Positions 1-11,117 of a stretch of 64,000 nucleotides of DNA are shown piece by piece (within the stretch, counting starts at the first letter, position 1; each line of letters opens with the position of its first letter). The stretch spans positions 62,001 through 126,000 of the forward strand of contig JBAMJV010003268.1 of assembly GCA_037951105.1 (NCBI GenBank). Reading direction: 5' to 3'. Source of the stretch: Echinarachnius parma (lineage: Eukaryota > Echinodermata > Echinoidea > Clypeasteroida > Echinarachniidae). The translations under genes were made by a program, and so were the position numbers. The notes under the pieces are model-generated. The model was not told the DNA's origin. It made no database searches and saw only the letters and a program-made list of their open reading frames with translations.

Positions 1-526
1 CTCCGACCCACAATCAGTAGATGGATAAATGACTGTACTAACAGTCTACAAGTGCATGGATTTACAAAAACTAGCCTGATTTTAATTCATCATGAGGTGG
101 GTATTACAATCTAACATCTTCCTGTTATTTAATGGGAGTTTTTTGAATTATATCCATTCACAACCTTCTTTCACCCCCTATAATTCCATGATGTAATGTA
201 TATCTGGAAGAATTGAGACTTTCCATCAATTTAATTGCTTTTATTGTGTGTGTTTATACCTTTCCACATTATCAGTACTGTTAATCAACTAAACAATGAT
301 GAAATGATACTATGATTATCATCTATATTACATAGTCTCTTTGGTTTCGGAGAGGACAGTAGTTTTTTGACATATTTACATACTTCCATCAAAAGTCTTC
401 ATATTCAGGTTAATCACATAGAACAAGTGGGTAATTTGTTGCTGTTAAACTATTGAGTGTGAGGATGCTTTGTCCTAGTCCTCATACACATTTCTGCAAT
501 GACATTTTATACAGTGTGTGGCATAA
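1..526. other. AT-rich sequence without a recognisable gene
   Basis: I see no open frame of useful length, no splice-supported exon and no repeat structure that I can delimit here. Confidence 0.5.
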
Positions 527-640
527 TGCAAGGCTCAAAATTAACGCTTGACCGATTGCCCGAGGCAAGTACAAATTTATGTCAGGCAAGTAAACTCTCG
601 TAAATGGTCTATGTTAACTTGCCCAATCGGTCAACTAACA
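527..640. repeat. short imperfect inverted repeat (MITE-like)
   Basis: Two arms carrying a CAAGTA / TACTTGCC-type motif and a GACCGATTG / CAATCGGTC pair face each other around a short centre. Related wording (CTTGCCC...GGGC next to AAATTA) recurs near 41510-41650 and 62300, so it is probably a dispersed element. The ends are not clear. Confidence 0.4.
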
Positions 641-660
641 TTTTATTTTTTATTTTTTTT

Positions 661-1245
661 ACGGAACTTATTTTGACTCATTTATCGTCCGTCGGAGCTA
701 GTAAAATAGCGCAAAAGCGTTGATTGTTTGCTTCATTTTAGACACCCTTTTAGTAAAATTATGGAACTAATTTTGACTTGTTTGTCGTCCGACAAAGCTA
801 TTAAACTAGCGCAAATACATTGATTTTTTATTGACAGATATTTCTAACGATTTAGCTTCATTTTACTAATTCTTCTAGTGAAATTACGGAACTAATTTTG
901 ACTCATTTGTTGTCCGACAAAGTTATCAAACTAGCGCAAATACATTTATTATTTTATTGTCTAATAGAACAATTAAGCTTCATTTTACGCACCTTTTTGG
1001 TGAAATTACAGAACTAATTTTGACTTGTTTTTCGTCTGACAAGTTATCAAACCTAGCGCAAAATACATTGATTATTTTATTGACTAATATTCCTAATGAT
1101 CTAGCTCCATTTTACGCATCCTTTTGGTGAAATTACGGAAATAATTTCGACTCGTTTATCGTCCGACAAAGTTATGAACTAGCCCAAATATATTGATTAT
1201 TTTATTGTCTAATATTCCTAACGATTTAGCTTCATTTTAATGTCC
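661..1245. repeat. tandem repeat, about 122-bp period, about five copies
   Basis: The phrase GAACTAATTTTGAC followed by a TCGTCCGACAAAG-like block recurs near 763, 888, 1010 and 1137, with a variant at 661. This gives a period of roughly 122-127 bp. The copies are diverged. No coding potential is seen. Confidence 0.8.
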
Positions 1246-1925
1246 TCTCCAAATTTTAGTATAAAGCATGTAAAATCTCCAGAACAATATGGTTAACTAT
1301 TCCTAAAAATTTGTAACTATAGAAACACAGTATTGTCCAGGTACCTTCTGAGTTTCTGACAATAATTAGTTCAATGTAGATTCAAGTTTCAGTAAGTAGT
1401 AAAGTGAGGGAAGAGCTAATTGCTCTATGATGGGTGATTGAAGATCTAATGGGTTCTAACAGGGATAAAATGTGTTCTAATAAATTGTACATATAATACA
1501 GTTTTATTTATGCCATGAAAAGTTGCATACATTTATATGGAAAGATGGATTACTAGCATTAAACCAATCATATGTCAAAAAATAATGTCCTCTCCGAATT
1601 TCAGTATAAAGCATGTACAATCTCCAAAACACTGATATATGGTTAACTATTCCTTAAAAATTGTAACTATAGAATCACAGTATTGTCCAGGTAGCTTCTG
1701 ACAATAATCAGTTCAATGTGAATCCAGTTTTCAGTAAGTCTTAAAGTAAGGGAGAAGATAATTTCTCTACAATGAGGGATTGAAGATCTATATGCATCAT
1801 AAATGGGTGCTAACAGGGATAAATATGTTCTAATAAACTTTACATATATCCAGTTTCATTTATCCCATGAAATGATGAATCATGATATTTGTATCGGGCA
1901 GTTTCAACTGCATGTCAAAAATAAT
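1239..1925. repeat. direct duplication, about 344 bp, two copies
   Basis: AATGTCCTCTCC occurs at 1239, 1583 and 1923. The sequence between the first two occurrences is repeated between the second and third with scattered changes (shared phrases include GTATAAAGCATGTA and CAGTATTGTCCAGGTA). The unit starts exactly where the 122-bp array ends. No gene is seen. Confidence 0.75.
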
Positions 1926-2578
1926 GTCCTCTCCGAACAATGTTTTGACACTAATATATCTCAAGAACCATTTATCCCTTTATCCTGGAAGTTGGTATGC
2001 AAAATCACCCTTACCATGTGTAGCTGTGCAGTACAGAATATAGGGTCAAACTGATCTGTGTTTTTTTTTATCAGTAACTTCATGCTGTCAGTCCATCATT
2101 TTGTGCTATGAACAGATGCAAAACTGAATTTTACATGAATAAAATCATTTTGCACTTTAAAAATTGAGTTGTATTTTGATTTCATATCATCAAGTTATCA
2201 AACTATGTCATTTACATTCACCCAAAGACACAATAAATATTTTCTTTCTGCATAATGTCATCAGGTGACACTTGACCCTATTTTTTTCATTAAGGACATG
2301 TTTCATGCTTGAAAAAAAAAAGTTTGACACTTGTAGCCCTGAAATTTTACAGACTTTACCAGTAACTTGTATACAACACACTTACAAAAATTCAGAAGAA
2401 TCAAAGGAACTTTTTTTTTCACCCCAAGTGAGACAAAGTGTGTACCCTGATTGTAAAACAACCCGTATACCCGGTCGTCGCAAATTTGGCCTCAAAAGTT
2501 GCGCAAGACTTCAATGAAAAAACTCATGAAGTCGCGCGGCAATACCTGCGCGCGTTGTGGAATTATCGTGCGAAAAGT
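1926..2578. other. no gene recognised
   Basis: This stretch is AT-rich with short frames only. A small GC-rich patch near 2530-2565 contains CGCGCG runs. I cannot assign anything. Confidence 0.4.
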
Positions 2579-3463
2579 CAAACTGAATTTTAGTAACCAA
2601 AACCTGCACCATTACATTACAAACTAATAGTTATAACTCCACTGTGCTCTAAAGGAAGAAAAACATTACAAATGACTAAGTAAAAAGCCTGTTATCATTA
2701 AAAAAAAGAGCTGTTAAAGGGATCTAGTAACTTTGTTGACATGTGCAAAAAGTGATGAATGGTTGATGCAATGTATATTATTGTTATCTCATATGTCCAC
2801 AGGGTATTGTGTGAAAATTTCAAGTCAAATGGACATTGCATGGCCAAGGAATGAGCGAAAATGTAAAGTGATATTCAATAACTCACTGCACTCACTTTGT
2901 ACACAGAAGAAAAACTCGCCCAGAGTTTTTCTTATCTGAATACTTCGATCATACATGTATCTTTGTAACGAAAGGGAAATTTGAAAAAACGAAACCTATC
3001 CCATGATTTTATTGTTAATACGAATACAACAAGGTATGAGGGAACCGCTAGTATGAACATTTTATTTTGAGGATTTGGACAATGTTACTATAAAGTCCCT
3101 TTAAAACTCAAGAGGGCATTCTCTAAAAACTCATTGGTTTCAACCATTTAAAATAAAATATTGTGCATTTTATGTTTTGTTGAAATAGTGATTAGATAGA
3201 GGGATACATTTTTGAAAAGAGGTTCCAAGCATTTTTACAAAAAATTTAAACGGCTGATTCCAAATTATCGAATATTTGTGGGGCCCCGCAATTATTAAAA
3301 ATGGATATATGTTTAAGGATATTTTAGCCATTTCTGAACCGATTTTGATCAAATAGAATTTATTCTGTCATTAAAATTGTATGCTCTATTGAATTTGACA
3401 CTCAATTTTTCATCATCTCACAACAAATTATTCTGTGTAGCAAAACTCAACTATCCATTTAAC
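2579..3463 (+). mobile_element. TTAA-type MITE, family A, interrupted by a family B element
   Basis: The two outer parts match the uninterrupted family A copies at 53365-53919 and 62693-63237: a left part with CTGAATTTTAGTAACC, a right part with CAAGAGGGC and the end ACTCAACTATCC. The left terminus is lost. The family B element sits in the middle at a TTAA. Removing it and one TTAA restores the wording of the intact copies (GAGC-GTTAAAAC). Confidence 0.75.
2718..3100 (+). mobile_element. TTAA-type MITE, family B, inserted in a family A element
   Basis: The element starts AGGGATCTAGTAACTTTG and ends ...AAGTCCCT, flanked by TTAA at 2714-2717 and 3101-3104. Other copies are at 33165-33533, 47612-47989, 49575-49928, about 50076-50406 and 57455-57837, with a degraded one near 42655-43015. 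TTAA target duplications and AGGG/CCCT ends point to a piggyBac-type transposase acting in trans. There is no coding capacity. Confidence 0.8.
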
Positions 3464-3800
3464 ACCTACCATGCCACTATGCATAGAGACCAGTACCACA
3501 TTGCTCATTCCCACGACCCTATTATGCCAGCCACAATGCCCTGTACCAGGTAATTTTGGAGGCCTTTTCAAGTATGCTTTTTTCATCTAAAAAATATTCT
3601 GGTATGACCACAAAATTGATATGGAAATGAACTAAATGCAGCCATGCTCATTGTTCAATAAATTTGTATCATGTAATTCGGCATGACTTTTCTGAAATCA
3701 TACTGGCATTTGAAAATGATAAAATAAAACATCTCAATCACAATCCTCCTATCTGCTAGTAATCTTGTTATTGTATTAAATGGATAATAATAAAGTTCTG

Positions 3801-5392
3801 GGCCCCCGTTGCAGAAAGAGATACAATCGATTGTAAGTTATAAACCCCTCAAAAAAAGTTCGGAAACTCAAGTTTGATTGATCATATATCTCTCGTATTT
3901 TTTAATAAAAATACTCGAAATCGGTGACACAATAAAGCCTCATTATATACCTTTCAAACGGTGCATTATGTGTAGTGATTATGCAATTGGGGCGATTGTA
4001 GTAGCCCAGAGAATAGGGGGAGGCAGGAAGTGAAATGTAGCAAAATGGCCCTAATTCATTTAATTTACGAGTGCATGACTGTGTTGACCAGTTTTCTAAA
4101 GGTTAACATTCTATTGCCACCCTTTCCATTCATCAAAATTGTTGAATTTGATACCATTTTAATTGAAATTATCTCTTCATTACGATGGCATATTAATCGT
4201 AAGAATTATGCAAATGGGGTGTGTGCAGCGAACCGGAATATGGAGATGGGTCGAGTGTGAAATCAGACAAAAAGATATGAAGTTGACAAAAAATCAGAGC
4301 GTTGCATTTTTTTCGAGCTTTTGGGAGGATTTTTTAGCATTTTAAATAGCATATTCATGATTTAAATTGATATCAACGGAAAGCCCAACAACTCTTCTGT
4401 ATGAAAATGTGAAATTTATAATGATTTTAGCAAAGGGCGGCTGCAGGGAGATAAATGTGGGGGAGCCTCAAAAGTGACCCATTTTGAAACGCTCTGATTT
4501 CAAGGCACAACTGAGTCACTATTCATGCGTTTTCAATTGAATTCTTCTCATTCATGGCCAACTCATTCATGTCGCATTACATCTTCTACACAATGGTAAA
4601 AGACACCGACACCAAATCAGAGCGTTTTGAAATGGGTCACTTTTGAGGCTCCCCACATTCATCTCCCTGCAACCACCCTTTACAAAAATCTTTATAAATT
4701 TCACATTTTCATACAGAAGAGTTGTTGGGCTTTCCGTTGATATCAAATTTGATCATGAATATTTTATTTGAAATGCTAAAAAATCCTCTCAAAAGCTCGA
4801 AAAAAATGCAACGCTCTGATTTTTTGTCAACTCCATATCTTTTTGTCTGATTTCACACTCGACCCATCACCATATTCCGGTTCGCTGCACACACCCCATT
4901 TGCATAATCCTTACGATTAATATGCCATCGTAATGAAGAGATAATTTCCATTAAAATGGTATCAAATTCAACAATTTTGATGAATGGAAAGGGTGGCAGT
5001 ATTCAATAGAATGTTAACCTTTAGAAAACTGGTCAACACAGTCATGCACTCGTAAATTAAATGAATTAGGGCCATTTTGCGACATTTCACTTCCTGCCTC
5101 CCCCTAGTCTCTGGGCTACTGCAATCGCCCCAATTGCATAATGCACCGTTTGAAAGGTATATAATGAGGCTTTACTGTGACACCAATTTCGAATATGCTT
5201 ATTAAAAAATACGAGAGATATGATCGATCAAACTTGAGTTTCCGAACTTTTTTTGAGGGGTTTAGTTAAGTGTGAGTCCGATCACGTGTTATAATATATG
5301 CGCAAATCTGATTGGTTGAAACACGAACATTTTCTGACTTACAACTTATTGTAACTTACAATTGATTGTATCTCTTTCTGCAACAGGGCCCT
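3801..5392. mobile_element. outer TIR element (GGGCCC...TGCAGAAAGAGATAC ends)
   Basis: The left end at 3801-3840 and the right end at about 5335-5392 are inverted copies of one terminus, sharing TTGCAGAAAGAGATACAATC. Between them lies the large palindrome at 3843-5262. Without that insertion the element would be only about 170 bp, a typical MITE. Confidence 0.65.
3843..5262. mobile_element. 1.42-kb palindromic transposon with TA target duplication
   Basis: The left end AACCCCTCAAAAAAAGTTCG and the right end CGAACTTTTTTTGAGGGGTT are inverted copies flanked by TA at 3841-3842 and 5263-5264. The inverted arms run about 3843-4500 and 4614-5262, so about 650 bp each with a spacer near 110 bp. Frames in the arms do not agree with any protein I know. 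A TA target suggests a Tc1/mariner-type non-autonomous element. It is inserted in another TIR element. Confidence 0.8.
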
Positions 5393-5616
5393 GGTCAAAC
5401 TGGATAAAAACTATTACACTTAGTTTTCCATTACCTCAAAAAAAATTATCTATTTAAGCACCCTCTTAATCACAAATGTACTATCCCTGTAAACAAACCC
5501 CATCACAAACAAAGAAACAGTATTTGACAGGCCTGGTATTAGAAACACTTACCTTCCATTACCTCACAACAAATTATCAATTTAAGGGCCCTCTCAACCA
5601 AAAATGTAAGATGCTC
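5393..5616. other. sequence downstream of the RNF151-like stop
   Basis: Probably 3' untranslated or intronic sequence of the minus-strand gene. No polyadenylation signal could be assigned with confidence. Confidence 0.35.
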
Positions 5617-7478
5617 TTACCTGCTTCCCTCCAGTGACCTCCCTGTCGAATCACTCTCAGAGTTGGGCCGATTATCCGTCCTGGACGATGACCTCCCTCC
5701 CTCGTCTTCCCTACTTCCTGGACTGTGACGCCTGCTTCTTGAACCTTGACTAGACCTTTGAGATTCCTGACTAGTCCTCTGCGAGCTCTGGCTGGACTCA
5801 AGCTGGGATGTTTCCGTGTCAACTGTCTCCATACTGAAATCCTGCACATCTGGAGAGTCATCTTTGCTGTCGTCATGGCTACTAACATTGTCACCAGAGT
5901 CATGAACATAACTTTCGTCTACCTCGTCCCTTTCGCTTTCCCACCCCTCATCATCATCATCAGGATCTCCAGGTGCCCATGTCTTATCGCTCTCACTGGA
6001 CGGAACGCTTCCGAGAGAAGTCAAGAACTGTTCATACACTTCCGGACTGGGACTGCTGTCCGAGTCGTGCGAGTTTAAGCTCAAGGAAAACTCGTCACTT
6101 ATGGTTATGTCTGTCGAACCCTCTTGTGACGCTCTTTCCCAAGAGGGATCTGCGCTAGAATCTGATTCCTCGTCTAGTGGAATCCCGTATAAATATTCCT
6201 GCTTTCTTTTCTTCCCTCTGGATTCTTGAGAGGCATCTCTACTTGCCGACGGCTCTCTTGCTTCAGAAGATGCAGCCCGGTCGCTAGATGAATGCGGGTC
6301 ATCAGCTCTCCTTGCTAAGTCAACAATAGTGACAGTTGTTTGATCATTGCTCGGCTCCAGTTTCCTATTTGAATTCCTGGAAGTTTTCCTGTTACCTCTA
6401 GAGGTATTGTCATTTTGGCCCCTCCCTCTCTTCTTGCGTTTGCTTTGTCTGGATCCAGAGTCATCCCGTGGTTCATGCTCCAGTGTATCAGCTCGCTCTC
6501 GGTTGCGCCCACGATAGTTTCTGAGTCTTCTTCCGGCGCGCTCACTTCCTGCAGAACCTCCTCCAGTCCTCCTGCTCCCCTCTTCAGCCTCACTATGATC
6601 CGATATATCGACCAACTCCTGAGCATGTGGTGAGCTCCTACCACTGCTGTTATATTCAACAGACATGCTTCCGAAGGAAGCAGCTCCATGGGGAGAAAGT
6701 CTTCCCCCACCCGATGTCTTTGGTTGGTTTCCCCTGCTAGGGTTCTCTGCACTGGAGCTCTGGGGTCCACTTTGGGAAAGATGGGATGAACGTTGCCCAA
6801 CATCATTTCCATCGGGAGAGTTGCTTTGGGGAGAGCTCCCTGATGGCATGTGAAAGATGTCATCACTAGAGTCTCCACTTTGGCTGTGCACCCTCTCCAC
6901 ACGGTCTGAACTGGGACTGGTCGGGCTCACCTCATACACCTGCACGGGTTCCGCTTCCCCATCACTGCTGTCTAGCAGAGAATCATTAAGGTCACCATCT
7001 GAGTCATTACTGGAGTTTAAATAATCATCATTGAGGAAATCGCTATCAGAGTCCCTCTCCTCTACCTCCTCTTCTACCACATCCTCTTCTGCATCCCCGT
7101 CGTCTCCATTCTCCTGGGGACTCGTCTCATCAGAGTTGGTGTCTCTGGGCGCTTCAAAGTAATCCCCATCCTGCTCCTCAGGGTACTCTGGTGTGCTGAT
7201 CACCTCATCCTCATCTCCGGAGTAGTAGAACGAGTTGTCCTCATCACTGTGCAAGTGATTGGTGATGTAGTCGACGACTTGGGCGATGTCTGCATCCCGC
7301 TCCTCTGAGTTGGCGTATTCCGGAGTGGCGTACTCTGTGGAGTGGTTAGACCCCCAGCTGTTCTGATCCTGGTGGCAGTTCTCCTCCATGGACTTCAACC
7401 GGTCCTCCAGGGCCTGGATCTTGGTGGACAGCTTGGTCTCCAGGTCACGCAGCCGCTGCTGATACTGGTCCTCCATAG
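5617..7478 (-). CDS. RNF151-like exon 3 (coiled coil plus acidic Ser-rich region)
   Basis: The acceptor is TTTTCAG just above 7478. The exon begins with a phase-1 codon (Ala) followed by MEDQYQQRLRDLETK, a heptad-like helix. The rest is low complexity with repeated S/D/E/R clusters and no globular signature. Its length comes from one open frame of about 1.86 kb, which is long for this GC content and supports real coding. Confidence 0.75.
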
Positions 7479-9674
7479 CTGAAAATACAAATATAAAACA
7501 TAATTTTATCAATTGCTACTCAAAGCTCAAATATGGTAGTGACCCTGTGGGCCAATACCCGCTAGAAATGCTGTTGGGCCACCTGAAATTGACAGATAGG
7601 TGGCCCGACTGGCCAGTAGAAATTAAATCATGAAGATCACAATCATGAGGTTGAATAAATTCAAATAGTTTCCTGCTTTTTGGCCAGTTGAAGACTGCAG
7701 CAATATTTCATTTCATTTCAGTTTATTCAACCATAAAAAAACAAATAATACAATGTACTATAAAATGAACTTGATGAGAACTGAATGTTTTTGTTTCCAT
7801 ACCTGCCATGCTTTTCTTGAGCTCAGCAAGACAGTTGTGCTCCTGGCCTTCTCCATGGGGATGGGCAGGCCGCATCCCTTCTTGCACATGATGAGTCATT
7901 ACCTATAGACCCCAAAGAACTTCTGTATGTATGTTTACTAAAATAAACTTGAAACAGAAAAAAATATATTGTTTCCATACCTGCCATGCTCTTCTTGAGT
8001 TCTGCAAGACAGTTGTGCTTCCTGGCCTGCTCCATGGGGATGGGCAGGCCACATCCCTTCTTGCACATGATAAGGCGATACTTGCAGCTCTGCTCATGCA
8101 CAAGCATGTTCTGTCGCAGCACCGTGCTCCCACACCCCGTGTTCAGGCACTTGATCATCGCAAAGTCGCAGTTCTGGGCGTGGCTGTCGTACATTTCGAG
8201 CTTGATGCCCTCGACGCATCCGTGCTCGCGGTTCTCGCACACGATCAGCAGCCGGTTGATCATGTTGCGGACGATCGGGAGGACGGGCTTGAGCTTGGAG
8301 ACGCGGACGCGCTTCCGGCAGTTGGGGCAGCTGCTGCGGTTGGTCAGCCATGTCTCAATGCACACCTGAAGGATTCATGAATTTATACAAACAAACAAAA
8401 TCTATTCAACAGAGAATACATCAGCATTTCAATTTGTATAAAATGCACGGAAAACATGTGAACATATAATATGGTTAATTTTCATTAATTTGATTTTATT
8501 TCAGTTACAATAGCTGCTGCAGTTGGTAAGATATGAGTGTTTATAAGTAAAGAGAAACTAAATTAGACCATCTCTGAAATCCTACTTTCTCAACATACAT
8601 TTTTACTAGCCCAGGACAATTGGGCAAGTGCTAGTGTCGAGCACTGCAGTAGCCATATAAATATTTGCAGGATTCAAATGGCTAAGGGGTAACATAATTG
8701 TTGGTAACACTACAACCTTTTGCGTGGAATTGTCTACATGTTTATTTTCATTGACTCCTTGAGTGCCAAGCTCGCATTTTTGCGAGTTACAATACACACA
8801 AATGCCATAGAGCATTAAAATTCCTGGCACGTTAAGAGTTAAACCATACCTTGCAAAAAAACATGACGACAGGGGCTCTCCAGCGGGTTGTCCCGCACTT
8901 GTCAGTAAGGCTGTTGATGAGTCACGGGTTCCCGGGTCCCGCGGAAAAATGTCGAGTCCCGGGCGCAAAAATCGATACTCGATATCCCGCAAAAATCGAT
9001 ACCCCGAAAAAAAGCAAAAGTCCCCTTTTTGAACGCCCGAGTTATCTGCCCACGCTCATTTTCTTTTCTTTCCTTTTTCCTTCTTTGAACGCCCGAGTTA
9101 TCTGCCCACTCCCATTTTCTTTTCTGTCCTTTTTGTGTTCATGCACTCTGTAATAATATGCTAGTTATCATTCAGTTCATTATAAACTCATGAGATGCAA
9201 TGTATTAAACCATGTTTTCCCAGCGGCGTGACATGCCGATAGCGAAATCAACAAAAAATGGGTAAAATTCGGCTACCCTCGCCCGAAAAATTATTGCGAG
9301 TCCCGGGAGGGAAATACTCCCGAAATCGACACCACTACTTGTCAGCGCACTGACAGATACAGCAGATGAGGTCCTAATGATGTCCTCAGATGAGAGGGTC
9401 TCAAAGCAATCAACGTCATACTTTGCCATGACGAATATTTTGCCAATATGGAAAATTATACCATATCTATGCATCTCTTATCTTGCCAACATGCAACTTC
9501 TAAAAAACTTATTACATTAATGCTTAGCGTAGGGATAAGTTCAGTGAACAATACCTTGCAGAATACATGACGACAGGGGCTCTCCAACGGGTTGTCCAGG
9601 ACGCACTGACATATACAGCAGATGAGGTCCTCATCCGGAGGCGTCTCAAAGCGATCAACGTCATACTTTGCCAT
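5617..9674 (-). CDS. RNF151/NRDP1-like RING and TRAF-type zinc-finger protein with long acidic Ser-rich tail
   Basis: Three minus-strand exons, 9674-9555, 8365-7981 and 7478-5617, join in phase (0, then 1) to give 788 residues. Residues 19-56 form a C3HC4 RING: C19-x2-C22, C34-x-H36, C39-x2-C42, C53-x2-C56. The start (MAKYDVDRF) and the layout match RNF151 and NRDP1/RNF41. Exon 2 carries Cys/His pairs typical of TRAF-type zinc fingers. Exon 3 opens with about 35 residues of coiled coil, then about 580 residues rich in Ser, Asp, Glu and Arg. By family, this is a probable E3 ubiquitin ligase; the substrate is unknown. Vertebrate RNF151 is only about 240 residues, so the tail is unusual. The TAA stop overlaps a good splice donor, so more exons are possible. 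Confidence 0.8.
7804..7886 (-). pseudogene. partial copy of the 3' end of RNF151-like exon 2
   Basis: The stretch repeats the last ~80 bases of exon 2 (reverse strand of 7981-8065), including the ATGGGGATGGGCAGGCC block and the donor context ACCTGCCATGC. A few changes and a 1-bp deletion are present. It lies in the intron between exons 2 and 3 and lacks the rest of the exon, so I call it a relic. Confidence 0.8.
7981..8365 (-). CDS. RNF151-like exon 2 (second half of RING, TRAF-type zinc fingers)
   Basis: The acceptor CTTCAG precedes GTGTGCATTGAG (V-C-I-E), which supplies the fourth to sixth RING cysteine ligands. The exon ends GCAG|GTATGG in phase 1. It is much more GC-rich than its surroundings, as expected for an exon. 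Confidence 0.85.
8846..9440 (-). pseudogene. decayed copy of RNF151-like exon 1, split by a hAT-type MITE
   Basis: 8846-8905 and 9338-9440 together match exon 1 (9555-9674), including the initiator region MAKYDVD and the CRHVFCK-coding part. Small indels break the frame after about 15 residues. The break between the halves is an element with an 8-bp duplicated target. Confidence 0.85.
8906..9337. mobile_element. hAT-type MITE with 8-bp target duplication
   Basis: The element is flanked by CTTGTCAG at 8898-8905 and 9338-9345. Its ends TAAGGCTG and CACCACTA are imperfect inverted repeats. The right terminus read in reverse (TAGTGGTGTCGATTTCGGG) matches the left terminus of the element at 60403-60705. 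An 8-bp duplication and TA-x-x-G ends are typical of hAT elements. Confidence 0.85.
9555..9674 (-). CDS. RNF151-like exon 1 (initiator and first half of RING)
   Basis: ATG at 9674 starts a 40-codon exon ending TGCAAG|GTATTG in phase 0. The protein begins MAKYDVDRFETPPDEDLICC, very close to the family start of Y-D-V, then R-F, then D-E-D-L-I-C. Confidence 0.85.
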
Positions 9675-10371
9675 GATGGATATTATGCCAACTATCTTGA
9701 TGTGCAGTGGACTCTACGAGTACATGATCATTGTCTGTAAGAAAAGAGAAGCAAACATTATGTTAAACCTATTGCCTATGGGAACCGGGTGGGCCCTCCT
9801 TATCGGGATGGATGGATATTTTGCATGATGGATATTTTGCCGACTATCTAGAATCTAGCTGTGCAGTAGCCCATATCAGTAAATGACCACAATCTACATG
9901 TGTTGACACACGCAGTACCCCGGGGTACCGTTGTACCCCGGTATCCCGCATTGCGTAGCGCCATCTTGTGTCCACCCGAAGTACAACCGTACTGCAGAGC
10001 AATCATGTACGCCGCTGGTGTATTGCGTTGTGCATGCAGCGCTTGTATGCACGCTACCCCGGCCGCAAAGAGAGCATTTTGAACGTAAATAAAGCATAAC
10101 GAAAATAATTTTACACTCTTTGGTACCCCAGTGTACAGCCCTGAAAAATAAATAAATAATTAAACAAAATGGCAGATTTTCATTTGGTACCCCAGGGTAC
10201 CATTCATGTCATGTGAGAAAAGTAGAGTGAAATTCTGTTAATTATGTGGAACCCGGTGGTCCCCTGATCATCATCAGGAGGCCGAGTGGTCTTAGACTAG
10301 AGTAAACAATGTCAACGTCATACTTTGCCAAGACGGATATTTTGCGAACTATTTGGAATCTAGATGTGCAG
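9675..10371. repeat. upstream region with further fragments of the exon 1 neighbourhood
   Basis: The phrase GATATTTTGC with flanking GAATCTAG and GTGCAGTAGCCC recurs near 9815-9885 and 10318-10370. The latter also keeps TCAACGTCATACTTTGCC, the start-codon region of exon 1. So the 5' part of the RNF151-like gene has been duplicated repeatedly. The promoter and any 5' non-coding exon probably lie here but cannot be pinned. GGTACC-rich patches occur at 9915-9945 and 10185-10205. Confidence 0.55.
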
Positions 10372-10373
10372 TA

Positions 10374-10524
10374 CCGTATTTGTCGGTGTATTAACCGCTC
10401 CTGTGTATTAACCGCACCCCCTAAAAAAAAAAAGTGCGGTTAATACGGTCGTGTATTACCCGCACCCCCTTTTTTTTTTTTTTTTTTTTGAAAAAAGTTG
10501 CGCTTAATACACCAGCAAATACGG
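10374..10524. mobile_element. TA-flanked MITE (CCGTATTTG...GTGTATTAACCGCACC family)
   Basis: Inverted ends CCGTATTTG and CAAATACGG are flanked by TA. Inside are GTGTATTAACCGCACC blocks and long A and T runs. A sister copy is at 39132-39295. Here it is inserted inside a duplicated piece of the RNF151-like upstream region (GTGCAG before it, AGTAGCCC after it). Confidence 0.8.
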
Positions 10525-10699
10525 TAAGTAGCCCATGTATGTTAGTTCATGACGTCTTAATGCCAGAAAAGAGAAGTGAAATTCTGTTAATAACCCATTC
10601 CTGACGACATTCTGAAATCTATAGATAGTCTTTGTACATAGCCCACCGGGTTCCTGTTAGCAAGAAGTTAATAACCTGTCTATGGGAGCCCGGTACCCC

Positions 10700-11045
10700 T
10701 TCAAGTCAAGCCTGTTAACAGATTGAAATTGCTATAAAATCTAGTACCAGATCAGATTTGTGATCTCATATTCTGAGATAAGAATCTTTGAACAGGCAAG
10801 TTATTTTTTTGTTTTGCTGTACTCTATCACATTGTGATTGAAACTGGCACCCTCTTTCACTCAGACTCAGTCAGAGTCATTGACATTTCCCATTGGTAAT
10901 GCAATGCATGCAACTCAAAATGAAATTTCTTTTTAGTCTTGCGATGTTGGCATCGTTTCACAAATTTACTTTACCTGTTTTTTCACAAGCACAAACAACA
11001 ATTTAACGCAGGTGCCAGTTTAAAAAAGTAGTGCCTATGACTATA
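10700..11045. repeat. dispersed repeat, pair with 12760-13135
   Basis: Shared phrases such as GATCAGATTTG, GCAACTCAAAA, TTTCACAAATTTACTT and a CACCC(T/C)CTC block occur in the same order in both stretches. The copies are strongly diverged. Confidence 0.55.
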
Positions 11046-11117
11046 CTTATAGCTTAGAATCTAGATGTGTATTTCACAATCACATTCTATTTTGAAACGT
11101 GCCAACACAACAAAAAA

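Noticed and set aside
6315-6902. 195-codon frame in the RNF151-like exon
   Set aside because: Shifted-frame shadow of exon 3; it lacks continuity with exons 1 and 2.
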